Part shown: piece after piece, positions 40,899 through 48,578 of the stretch
Layout of the letters: the number at the start of each line of letters is the position of its first letter
Numbering within the stretch: the stretch's first letter is position 1
Source of the DNA: Bryobacterales bacterium
GTDB lineage: Bacteria; Acidobacteriota; Terriglobia; Bryobacterales; Bryobacteraceae
Assembly: GCA_016716385.1 (NCBI GenBank)
Contig: JADJWL010000006.1
Location: 62,001-126,000, forward strand
DNA: 64,000 nt
Reading direction: 5' to 3'
Notes under the pieces: generated by a model
The model's input: the letters and a program-made list of their open reading frames with translations, nothing else
What the model was told of the DNA's origin: nothing
Database searches by the model: none
Position numbers and translations under genes: made by a program

Positions 40899-41474
40899 GT
40901 GAAGCATACGGCGGAGTTTGTCATCAGTGCCGCGGATGAGAGCCAGTTTCCGCGGGACGGCTTACCGGAAACGGCTTTCCTGGGCCGCAGTAACGTCGGC
41001 AAGTCCAGCCTGATCAACAGGCTGCTGGGAGTGAAGGGTCTGGCGTTCACCAGCGCCCGGCCCGGTTGTACGCAGACGATCAATTTCTATCGCATCGACG
41101 GCGCCTTTTATTTCGTCGATCTGCCAGGGTATGGATACGCTGAAGTTTCCCGCGACACGTCCCACGCCTGGAAGCAGCTCATTGACAGTTACCTGAAGGC
41201 GAGACAGACATTGGATCTGTCCGTGATCGTTCTGGATGCCCGGCGCGGCTGGATGGAGAAGGACATCGAGCTGAAGAGCTGGCTGCAGTTTCACCACCGG
41301 CAATACCTGGTGGTCGCCACGAAAGTGGACAAATTGAAGACCCAATCGGAACGGCAGCGAAGTCTGCAGTCCCTAAGGCAAGGGGAACAGGAACCGCTGT
41401 TGTTTTCGGCCGAAACCGGCCGGGGAGTGAGGGAGATTTGGCAAGCGATATCGAAAACACACCACAACCGGTAG
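40899..41474 (+). CDS. engB: Ribosome biogenesis GTP-binding protein EngB/YsxC
   Basis: EngB is a small GTPase needed for assembly of the large ribosomal subunit. The 191-residue protein has the G1 loop LGRSNVGKSSLINRLL, the G3 motif DLPGYGYAE, the G4 motif TKVDKL and the G5 region FSAETGRGV. It starts at a GTG 13 nt after lon. Its last 37 nt overlap the start of rho, so the two are probably coupled. Confidence 0.95.
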   Translation: MKHTAEFVISAADESQFPRDGLPETAFLGRSNVGKSSLINRLLGVKGLAFTSARPGCTQTINFYRIDGAFYFVDLPGYGYAEVSRDTSHAWKQLIDSYLKARQTLDLSVIVLDARRGWMEKDIELKSWLQFHHRQYLVVATKVDKLKTQSERQRSLQSLRQGEQEPLLFSAETGRGVREIWQAISKTHHNR

Positions 41475-42961
41475 ATCCGGCCCCGCCACAGACGGAGGCC
41501 AAACCGGAGACCAAGCCCGCCGCCAAGCCGGAGGGAGGCGAGGTCAAAGCAGGCGAGGTCAAGGCGCTGGAAGCGAAGCCGGAAGCGGCGCGGCCCCCGC
41601 GCGCGGAAGGCCGTCCCCAGGGAGAAGGCCGGTCGGGCCCGCCCCGCAAAGGACCGCCTCCGCAGCAGCAACAGAAAGCGGCTTCGCAGACGGCTGCGCC
41701 GCCCCCGCCCACGCTCGACCTGATGGAGCTCAAGGAGATGAGCATCCAGAACCTGAATCAGGTCGCCAAGGACATCGGGGTCACCGGCGGCGCCGGCATG
41801 CGGAAGCAGGAGTTGATCTTCGAGATCCTGCGGAAGCAGGCCGAGAAGAGCGGGCTGATTTTCTCCGAAGGCGTCCTCGAGTGCCTGCCCGACGGGTTCG
41901 GCTTCCTGCGCGCGCCGGAGTACAACTATCTCCCGGGTCCGGACGACGTCTACGTGTCTCCGTCCCAGATCCGCCGCTTCGATCTACGCACCGGCGACAC
42001 CGTGTCGGGCCAGATCCGCCCGCCCAAGGAAGGCGAGCGGTACTTTGCGCTCATCAAGGTCGACGCGATCAACTTCGAGCCGCCCGAGGAAGCGCGCAAC
42101 AAGATCTTCTTCGACAACCTGACGCCGCTCTATCCGGATGCGCGCCTGAAGCTCGAGACCGTGAAGGACAACTACTCCGGGCGCGTGATGGATTTGCTGA
42201 CGCCGATCGGCAAAGGCCAGCGCGGCCTCATCGTCTCACCGCCGCGTACCGGTAAGACGATGCTCCTGCAGAACATCGCCAACTCGATCACGACGAATCA
42301 TCCGGAAGTCAGCCTGATTGTGCTGCTGATCGACGAACGGCCCGAGGAAGTCACGGACATGCAGCGCTCCGTGCGCGGCGAAGTGATCGCATCGACGTTC
42401 GACGAACCGGCGTCACGCCACGTTCAGGTGGCCGAGATGGTGATCGAAAAGGCCAAGCGCCTCGTGGAGCACCGCAAGGATGTCGTCATCCTGCTCGACT
42501 CCATCACCCGCCTGGCGCGCGCTTACAACACGATCGTGCCGCCGTCGGGCAAAGTGTTGTCCGGCGGCGTCGATTCGAACGCCCTGCAGCGTCCGAAGCG
42601 CTTCTTCGGCGCGGCGCGCAACATCGAAGAAGGCGGTTCGCTGACGATCATCGCCACGGCCCTTATCGATACCGGCAGCCGCATGGATGACGTGATCTTT
42701 GAAGAATTCAAGGGCACGGGCAATATGGAAATCCACCTCGAGCGCAAGCTCGTTGAGAAGCGCGTGTTCCCGGCGATCGACATCAACAAGAGCGGCACCC
42801 GCAAGGAAGAACTCCTGCTGCCGAAGGAAGAGCTCAATCGCGTCTGGATCCTGCGCAAGGTGCTCAACCCGCTCTCGCCCGTCGAAACGATGGAGTTGCT
42901 CCTCGACAAACTGGGCAAGACCCGCAGCAACGCCGAGTTCCTCGCCGCCATGAGCGGGTAG
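41438..42961 (+). CDS. rho: Transcription termination factor Rho with a disordered N-terminal extension
   Basis: Rho is a ring-shaped RNA helicase that ends transcription. The 507-residue protein has an N-terminal extension of about 90 residues rich in Ala, Pro, Lys and Glu. The Rho N-terminal RNA-binding parts follow (LDLMELKEMSIQNLNQVAKD and EGVLECLPDGFGFLR). Walker A (SPPRTGKTMLLQ), Walker B region VVILLDSITRLARAYN, and the family's end GKTRSNAEFLAAM complete it. E. coli Rho is 419 residues. The start is a TTG at 41438, next to GGGAG. Long Rho extensions are known in some phyla. Confidence 0.95.
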   Translation: MASDIENTPQPVDPAPPQTEAKPETKPAAKPEGGEVKAGEVKALEAKPEAARPPRAEGRPQGEGRSGPPRKGPPPQQQQKAASQTAAPPPPTLDLMELKEMSIQNLNQVAKDIGVTGGAGMRKQELIFEILRKQAEKSGLIFSEGVLECLPDGFGFLRAPEYNYLPGPDDVYVSPSQIRRFDLRTGDTVSGQIRPPKEGERYFALIKVDAINFEPPEEARNKIFFDNLTPLYPDARLKLETVKDNYSGRVMDLLTPIGKGQRGLIVSPPRTGKTMLLQNIANSITTNHPEVSLIVLLIDERPEEVTDMQRSVRGEVIASTFDEPASRHVQVAEMVIEKAKRLVEHRKDVVILLDSITRLARAYNTIVPPSGKVLSGGVDSNALQRPKRFFGAARNIEEGGSLTIIATALIDTGSRMDDVIFEEFKGTGNMEIHLERKLVEKRVFPAIDINKSGTRKEELLLPKEELNRVWILRKVLNPLSPVETMELLLDKLGKTRSNAEFLAAMSG

Positions 42962-42971
42962 CCTTCCTCGC

Positions 42972-43002
42972 CCGGGGACCGCACGTCTCGTGCGGTCCCC
43001 GG
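42972..43002 (+). terminator. Strong hairpin after rho, shared with the convergent HAD gene
   Basis: CCGGGGACCGCAC (42972-42984) pairs perfectly with GTGCGGTCCCCGG (42990-43002) around a 5-nt loop, a 13-bp GC-rich stem. It lies between two converging genes and may end transcription from both sides. No T-run follows on either side, so it is not a textbook intrinsic terminator and may act as a roadblock or mRNA-end stem. Confidence 0.65.
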
Positions 43003-43004
43003 AC

Positions 43005-43694
43005 TCACCCGAGCAACCGTCCCAACTCCAGCCTCCCCAGATCATCCAGCAGCAGGTCCGGTGCGTGGCTCGCCAGTTCCTCCGGCGTGGAAATACCCGT
43101 CGTGACCGCCACAGCTTGAATCCCGTTGGCTTTCGCCGCGAGGATATCGCTCGGCGCGTCGCCGACCAGACTTACGCGCGCGTCGGGCGCAATCCAGCCC
43201 CGCTTTCTCGCGTGACGGATGGCCAGCCGGGCGAGTCCGGCGCGGTCAGGCGCCATCTGGGAGAACGCTCCGAAGCGGAAGTATTTGCCCATGCCGGCGC
43301 GCGCGAGCTTGGCCCATCCGATGCGCGTCAGATTGCCGCTCACAATCGCCAGAGGCACACCGGTCCGCTGCAGGCGTCGCAGCAGAGGAACCGCCCCGGG
43401 GCAGGTCCGCGAACGGAGATCCGGTACGGTGCGCAGGTACACGCGCTCCGCCGCAGCTTCGATCGAGGGCATCCAGCGCGCGATGCGCTTCGCAGCCACG
43501 CCCTCGCGGCGCAGCATCTGGCTGACGATGTCGCGGTCGAGCATTCCATGGACCGGGATCCCGTCAACGGAGGCCCGCAAGCCGGTGACCGAGGCTACGG
43601 CAGCCTCGAGCGCCTCGCGATGGTGCGGTCCGGCGCGCCGGACGAGTGTCCCGTCGATGTCAAAAAGGACGAGTGTTCCGGAAGGTGGCTGCAC
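43005..43694 (-). CDS. HAD-family phosphatase
   Basis: The 229-residue protein has the HAD nucleophile motif LVLFDIDGTL (Asp12 and Asp14), motif II around LAIVSGNL, a Lys near the middle, and motif IV VSLVGDAPSDILAAKANG. Length and cap pattern fit phosphoglycolate-phosphatase-like enzymes, but the substrate is not certain. It starts at a GTG with AGGA 8 nt upstream. It converges with rho across a hairpin. Confidence 0.85.
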   Translation of the reverse strand: MQPPSGTLVLFDIDGTLVRRAGPHHREALEAAVASVTGLRASVDGIPVHGMLDRDIVSQMLRREGVAAKRIARWMPSIEAAAERVYLRTVPDLRSRTCPGAVPLLRRLQRTGVPLAIVSGNLTRIGWAKLARAGMGKYFRFGAFSQMAPDRAGLARLAIRHARKRGWIAPDARVSLVGDAPSDILAAKANGIQAVAVTTGISTPEELASHAPDLLLDDLGRLELGRLLG

Positions 43695-43725
43695 GGAGGA
43701 TTCCTACTGTTAGAATACTAGCTGG

Positions 43726-44229
43726 ATGCAGGTACTCCAGGCCGGACCGCACAAGCTGATTCTGCTCGAACTCGATCCCGAGATCGTCGCGAACGTTGCC
43801 AAGCAGGCCGGTTTCGACGTCAAGATGGACGATTCCCAGCGGACCCTGCTCCTCGAGTTGACCGCGTCGGGGAGACAGTCGCCGCTCCTGCTGTTTGACG
43901 CGGCGGATCCGGGGAACCTCGGCTGGTTTTCGCGCTGCCAGTTCTATATCGAAGGCCGCACCGGCAGCGTCATGCAGACCCCGATGACGCTGGCCAACAT
44001 TCGCGACCGTGGTGGCGAGATGGTGCGGACCGCCGTCCGTCTGTCGATTGCCAAGGAGCTCCCGTCTACCTTCCGCCTGCCCGGCCGCCAGCCGCTGACC
44101 GAGCAGGTGGTTTATGCGATCCTGTTCAACCTCCTGACCGCCCTCGCCAAGACCGGGGTGGCCGTATGCGGCGGGCCCGTGGTCCAACCGCTGGCTGGCC
44201 GCACTGAAGGGGTCGATACGCGCAACTGA
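43726..44229 (+). CDS. Conserved-looking protein of unknown function
   Basis: The 167-residue protein has no signal peptide and no motif I recognise. It has a hydrophobic start (HKLILLELDPEIV) and a mixed alpha/beta pattern with LLLFDAADPGNLGWFSRCQFYIEGR. Its C-terminal helix, LTEQVVYAILFNLLTALAKTG, could be buried or membrane-near. Its stop overlaps the start of the phosphoesterase gene by one nucleotide (TGATG), so the two are likely translated together. TAGAAT and TACTAG hexamers lie just upstream. Confidence 0.55.
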   Translation: MQVLQAGPHKLILLELDPEIVANVAKQAGFDVKMDDSQRTLLLELTASGRQSPLLLFDAADPGNLGWFSRCQFYIEGRTGSVMQTPMTLANIRDRGGEMVRTAVRLSIAKELPSTFRLPGRQPLTEQVVYAILFNLLTALAKTGVAVCGGPVVQPLAGRTEGVDTRN

Positions 44230-45083
44230 TGGCCGTCCTCGGCCGGCTCTGCTTCTTCTGCCTGGTCCTGGCCGCTTGTGGCGCCGCGGCGGCCGAGAAC
44301 GATTTCCATTTCTCCATCGTCGGCGACCGCACCGGCAGCGCGGTCCCTGGTGTTTACGAGCAGGTTTGGCGCGAGATCGAACGGCTCGGGCCGGATTTCA
44401 TCGTCAATGTCGGCGACACCATCGAGGGGCAAACCCTTGGACGGCCCCGCGAGGAATGGGAAGAACTGTCGGCCTTCTGGCGGCGGTTCGGGCTGCGGCA
44501 GTATTTCACTCCGGGAAATCACGATATATGGTCGCCGGACTCCCTGGTGCTGTACCGGCGCTATACGGCCCGGCCGACGATGTACAGCTTCACCTGGCAG
44601 AATGCCTACTTTGCTGTACTCGATAACTCCCGGACGCTCGATCTCCCGGAAGAGCAGTACCGCTTCCTCGAAGCCGACCTGCGCAAGCACCGCGATTTCG
44701 AGCCGAAGTTTGTCTTCTTCCACAAGCCCTTCTGGATCGCCTTCCTGAAGGTGGGTTCCGGATCGTTTCCCCTGCACCGGATAGCCGTGCGGCACCGGGT
44801 GACTTACGTGGTCAGCGGGCACACCCACACCTTCGACCGGATGGAGCGGGATGGAGTCGGGTACCTCATCGTCGGCAGTTCGGGAGGAGCCTTGCGCGGC
44901 GATTCTGAAGCCGAAGGGAGTCTCGAACGCGGCCACTTCTACCATCACATCCGGGGCCACGTTCGGGGCGCATCCGTCCGGCTTACCGTGAAAGAACTGG
45001 ACGCCCCGGCCGGCAAGGGCCGAGTGTTCGACGCAACCGGGTGGCCTCTCAGCGCAGGCCGCGCTGCCGCAGATGGCCGATGA
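44229..45083 (+). CDS. Exported calcineurin-like metallophosphoesterase
   Basis: The 284-residue protein has a signal peptide (about 1-20, ending CGAAAAEN). The metallophosphoesterase motif set follows: VGDRTG, NVGDTIEGQ, TPGNHDIWS, FFHKPFW and VSGHTHTFDR. These residues bind two metals and cleave phosphate esters, probably in the periplasm. It shares a one-base overlap with the gene before it. Its 3' end overlaps the convergent gdpD by 35 nt. Confidence 0.88.
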   Translation: MAVLGRLCFFCLVLAACGAAAAENDFHFSIVGDRTGSAVPGVYEQVWREIERLGPDFIVNVGDTIEGQTLGRPREEWEELSAFWRRFGLRQYFTPGNHDIWSPDSLVLYRRYTARPTMYSFTWQNAYFAVLDNSRTLDLPEEQYRFLEADLRKHRDFEPKFVFFHKPFWIAFLKVGSGSFPLHRIAVRHRVTYVVSGHTHTFDRMERDGVGYLIVGSSGGALRGDSEAEGSLERGHFYHHIRGHVRGASVRLTVKELDAPAGKGRVFDATGWPLSAGRAAADGR

Positions 45084-45882
45084 GCCCGGCCGGGTCGTCC
45101 GTGATGATGGCGTCGACACGGGCATCAATCAGCCGGTCCCAGTCGGCTGGATCGTTGGCCGTCCAGGGAATCACCTGTAAGCGGGCGCGCTGCGCTTCCC
45201 GCACACGTTCCGGCGTCACCAGTCGGTGTTCGGGAGAAATGATGCTGGCGTTGGCCGACCGCGCGACGGCGACGAAGTCGCGCCGGGCGGGGGTCAGCGC
45301 GGCGAGCCGGATTTCCGGGGCCAGCCGGTCCATGGCCTGAAGAGTGCGGAAGTCGAAGGACTGGAGAATCACCCGGTTCTCCAGTTTGTGCCGGCGCACG
45401 CCTTCGAGCACCAGTTCCGCGTAGCGCTCCGGGGTCGGCCCGAGTTCCGGCCGCTCCCGCGACACCTTCGTCTCCACGTTGAACCCAAACGTCCCGCGGC
45501 CCGCGAGGGCAAACACTTCGTCGAGCGTCGGGATGCGGGCGCCGGGAACGGCCTCCTGCCGTGGATAGTCCGGGTGCCGCAGGCTGCCGCAGTCGAACTG
45601 GCGGACTTGGGCAAGGGTCAGTTCGCGGATGTGGCGAGGCAGATCGGCGGGTCCCTGGCAGATGGTGCGGTTGATGGTGGTGTCGTGGGAAACCACCAGG
45701 ACATCGTCCTTCGTCACCGCCAGGTCGAGTTCGAGGACATCCGCCCCGGCGGCGATAGCGTACTCGAACGCGGGAAGCGTGTTCTCAGGCCGCAGGGCGC
45801 GCGCACCGCGGTGTCCGTGCACCAGCGGGCCAGCCGCCCATCCGACAGCACTCATAACGAACAACCAGACGAGCAGGCGCAC
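45049..45882 (-). CDS. Exported glycerophosphodiester phosphodiesterase
   Basis: The 277-residue protein has a short signal peptide and then the GDPD start HGHRGARALRPENTLPAFEYAI. The metal-binding ELDLAVTKDDVLVVSHD and the later FNVETKV follow. It releases glycerol-3-phosphate from lipid head-group products. The start codon is a GTG. A TACACT ends 6 nt before it, so the mRNA may begin at the start codon. No ribosome-binding sequence is obvious. Confidence 0.9.
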   Translation of the reverse strand: MRLLVWLFVMSAVGWAAGPLVHGHRGARALRPENTLPAFEYAIAAGADVLELDLAVTKDDVLVVSHDTTINRTICQGPADLPRHIRELTLAQVRQFDCGSLRHPDYPRQEAVPGARIPTLDEVFALAGRGTFGFNVETKVSRERPELGPTPERYAELVLEGVRRHKLENRVILQSFDFRTLQAMDRLAPEIRLAALTPARRDFVAVARSANASIISPEHRLVTPERVREAQRARLQVIPWTANDPADWDRLIDARVDAIITDDPAGLIGHLRQRGLR

Positions 45883-46062
45883 GTCCGCAGTGTACCAATC
45901 CCGTATGAACCCGCGATGACAGACCGTCAGAAGAGGGACAGACCCTGTTGGAGTGCATGAAAAATAGGGAGTTACCCCGATGGGGCTGGCTTCGTGGTTT
46001 CACGGTATCATGATCAATAGGGGCGGCTCCGGCAGTGCGAAAGGCGGAGTGCGGCATATCGG

Positions 46063-47736
46063 ATGCAACGTCTCGGCCGCTATCACATTACCGGCGAACT
46101 CGGCCGCGGAGCGATGGGCGTCGTGCTTCGTGCCCAGGATCCGACCATTGGCCGCGAGGTCGCGCTCAAGACGCTGCGCATCGGCGACGTCACCGACCCC
46201 GGCCAGCACGCCCGGCAGCGCGACCGCCTGTTCCGTGAAGCGCGGTCGGCTGGTGCGCTGTCTCACGCCAACATCGTCACCATCTACGACATCGCCGAAG
46301 AGCGCGGCATCGCCTACATCGCCATGGAATGTGTGTCGGGACGGACTCTCGACCGCATCCTGGAAGCGCCCGACGGCGTCTCCTCGGAGGCGCTCTTTTC
46401 CATCCTCCGGCAAACCGCGCGTGCGCTGGACTACGCCCACTCAAAAGGCATCGTCCACCGGGACGTGAAGCCCGCCAACATCATGGTGACCGAATCGGGC
46501 ATGGTGAAGATCACCGACTTCGGGATTGCCAAGGCGGCGGCCATCGACCAGTTGACGCAGTCCGGCGTGATCATCGGCACGCCGAACTACATGTCGCCCG
46601 AACAGGTGCAGGGCAAGCGCGTCGCCGGCGCGGCGGACCAGTACTCGCTGGCCGTGATCGCTTATGAGATGCTGACCGGCGAACGGCCGTTCGTCGCCGA
46701 CCAGCTTCCAACGATGGTGTACAAAATCGTATGCGAAGAGCCGCCGGCGCCCCAGCAGATCAACCCGACTCTCGGCCCCGCCATTGACGCCGCCCTCAGA
46801 CGGGGTTTGGCGAAGCAGGCAACGGACCGTTTCGGAACCTGCTCGGAGTTTGTGGACGCACTGGAAGCTGCCTGCCAGAAGACACCAGGATGGAAGACCC
46901 TGCCGCGTGGCGGAAGCCTCGGCATGGCGACCGTGGCTGAAGGCGCCGAGGCGCCCCCCGTTCCGCCGAACGCCGCGACAGCCAGCATCGCCGACGTGCC
47001 GCGCCCGCGCATTGAGCTGCCGCCCCCGCCGCGCCTGGCCGCCCGCCACCAGGAGCCGCCCCCGTCCCGCTGGGGCCGGCGTCTGTTTGCGAGCCTCGTT
47101 CTGCTCGGTGGCGCCCTTGCCGCCGGGCACTACTTCGAGGACATTGAGCGCTGGGTGTGGGACTTCGCCGCTCCCGTGGTGGAGACCGAGCCGGCGCCGG
47201 CGCCGGTCCCCGAGGTCCCGCCCGCGAAGCCGGTCGCCGAGACCGCGACTCCCGAGCCGGTTGCAGCGCCCGTCGTGGTCCGTCCCGACCCTGCCCCGCC
47301 GGAACCCGCCCCCGAACCGCTGGTGGTGGAGGTCCCGCTACGCACTGAGCCCCCGGGGGCGAAGCTGACGCTGGACGGGGCGCCGACTTCGTGCGTTACG
47401 CCCTGCGTGATCGAGACCACCGCCGGTGAGCACCTGTTCGCCTTCGCTCTCGATGGCTACAAACAGACCACCCGGGTCGTGCACATCGACGCCGACGCGC
47501 CGACGGTTCCGGTGGTTCCACTCCAACAGGCGAGCGGCCTGGTGATGGTCCAGAGCACGCCTGCCGGGGCGAAAATCCTCGTCGACGGGAGGCCGGCCTC
47601 CACCCCAACCCCTGCCCGCCTGACCCTCACGCCGGGACGCCACACGATCCGTGTGGAGATCGGGGGCCGGGGCGCTTCCCGCGAGGTCGAGGTGCGCGAA
47701 GGAGGAGTGGCCTACGTGACGCTGGCGGTTCAGTAG
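46063..47736 (+). CDS. Membrane Ser/Thr protein kinase with PEGA repeats
   Basis: The 557-residue protein has a PknB-type kinase domain (about 1-270) with GELGRGAMGVVLRAQD, the invariant Lys in VALKTLRI, HRDVKPANIMV, DFGIAK and MSPEQ. After a Pro-rich linker there is one membrane helix (about 345-362), a long Pro/Ala/Val/Glu spacer, and two PEGA repeats (about 420-557). These show EPPGAKLTLDG and STPAGAKILVDG. The PEGA part should be outside the cell membrane, so it may sense envelope conditions. Substrates unknown. The 180 nt upstream hold a CCCCGATGGGG stem and no gene. Confidence 0.92.
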   Translation: MQRLGRYHITGELGRGAMGVVLRAQDPTIGREVALKTLRIGDVTDPGQHARQRDRLFREARSAGALSHANIVTIYDIAEERGIAYIAMECVSGRTLDRILEAPDGVSSEALFSILRQTARALDYAHSKGIVHRDVKPANIMVTESGMVKITDFGIAKAAAIDQLTQSGVIIGTPNYMSPEQVQGKRVAGAADQYSLAVIAYEMLTGERPFVADQLPTMVYKIVCEEPPAPQQINPTLGPAIDAALRRGLAKQATDRFGTCSEFVDALEAACQKTPGWKTLPRGGSLGMATVAEGAEAPPVPPNAATASIADVPRPRIELPPPPRLAARHQEPPPSRWGRRLFASLVLLGGALAAGHYFEDIERWVWDFAAPVVETEPAPAPVPEVPPAKPVAETATPEPVAAPVVVRPDPAPPEPAPEPLVVEVPLRTEPPGAKLTLDGAPTSCVTPCVIETTAGEHLFAFALDGYKQTTRVVHIDADAPTVPVVPLQQASGLVMVQSTPAGAKILVDGRPASTPTPARLTLTPGRHTIRVEIGGRGASREVEVREGGVAYVTLAVQ

Positions 47737-47740
47737 CCGC

Positions 47741-48112
47741 CTACACCACGTCGTAAAGCGTGCCGGTGAATTTCTTGCCGGTGAGGCACTTTTCGATCGT
47801 CGGCCACGCCCGCTGGTGGTCGTCGTGAGCGACCCACGCCTTGCGCAATTCCTCCGTCTGGAAGCTGATGATCAGCCGGTAGCCGAATTCCTGCCGCTTC
47901 TTGATCAGCGTCACGCTGACGAATCCGGGTTGTTTGCTCATTGTGGGCCGGAACGTGGCGTGATAGTTCTTCACCATCTCCTGTTCCATGGCCGGATTCA
48001 CTTCCAGGTCGACGTGCAACTGGATCGGGTTCGCCGCCGCCCGCGCCGTGTTTCCCAGCGCCGAGGCGGCCCCCACGGCGGCCAGGGCCTGGATCGATTC
48101 TCTGCGATTCAT
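47741..48112 (-). CDS. Exported ABM/Dabb-like dimeric alpha-beta barrel protein
   Basis: The 123-residue protein has a twin-arginine-like signal (NRRESIQALAAVGAASA) followed by a ferredoxin-like domain of about 90 residues. The core reads LHVDLEVNPAMEQEMVKNYHATF, then GFVSVTLIKKRQEFGYRLIISF, as in antibiotic-biosynthesis-monooxygenase-like proteins. Exported forms are usual in Acidobacteria and have no known substrate. It converges with the kinase gene across 4 nt. Confidence 0.78.
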   Translation of the reverse strand: MNRRESIQALAAVGAASALGNTARAAANPIQLHVDLEVNPAMEQEMVKNYHATFRPTMSKQPGFVSVTLIKKRQEFGYRLIISFQTEELRKAWVAHDDHQRAWPTIEKCLTGKKFTGTLYDVV

Positions 48113-48176
48113 AGGTGAGATTCTCGCACGCGGGCGGGGTCGGGCGCACGCCGAGGCGATGTATCATTGACAGCGG

Positions 48177-48578
48177 ATGAAGATCCCGGCGGCCAAGTTC
48201 GATGCGTTCCAGTCCAGCGCCGAAGAGGCGTTTGTCAATGATCTCCTGCGCTTCGCACGGCGGGAGCTGGAGGTCTGGGTCCGCCACGATCCGGACGATA
48301 TCCTCCGGGAGCGCATCCGCAGCGGGATCGCCCGCGCCCGCTCGCACGGGTTCGCGTGGCAGTCCTCAATCGCGAAGTTCGTGTCGCTGATGCTGCGGTT
48401 CGCGCCCAACTTCGACGAGTATCCGCCGATGCGGCAACTGCTCGACCGCACGGATGTGGAACCGGAGGCGCGCGCCGATCTGCTGTTCACCGAAATTGCA
48501 GCCGAGCATTGGGAAGGGGCCGAAGTTCGCTACGACGCGCTGGCGTGGCAGGACTTCGCCACGGGCCGTGTGCTATGA
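48177..48578 (+). CDS. Small protein of the type found beside T6SS/polymorphic-toxin genes
   Basis: The 133-residue protein has no signal peptide. Its pattern IRSGIARARSHGFAWQSSIAKFV, then LMLRFAPNFDEYP, then a short R-T-D-V-E-P-E-A-R-A-D-L-L tail recalls small proteins I have seen beside type VI secretion or polymorphic toxin genes. That recollection is not a named family assignment. The following gene starts inside its stop codon (ATGA), so the products are probably made together. A TATCAT ends 9 nt before its ATG. A chaperone or adaptor role is inference. Confidence 0.6.
   Translation: MKIPAAKFDAFQSSAEEAFVNDLLRFARRELEVWVRHDPDDILRERIRSGIARARSHGFAWQSSIAKFVSLMLRFAPNFDEYPPMRQLLDRTDVEPEARADLLFTEIAAEHWEGAEVRYDALAWQDFATGRVL

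Noticed and set aside
47190..47330. GC-rich short repeats in the kinase gene
   Set aside because: They encode the Pro/Ala/Glu linker of the protein and do not look like a regulatory or mobile repeat.
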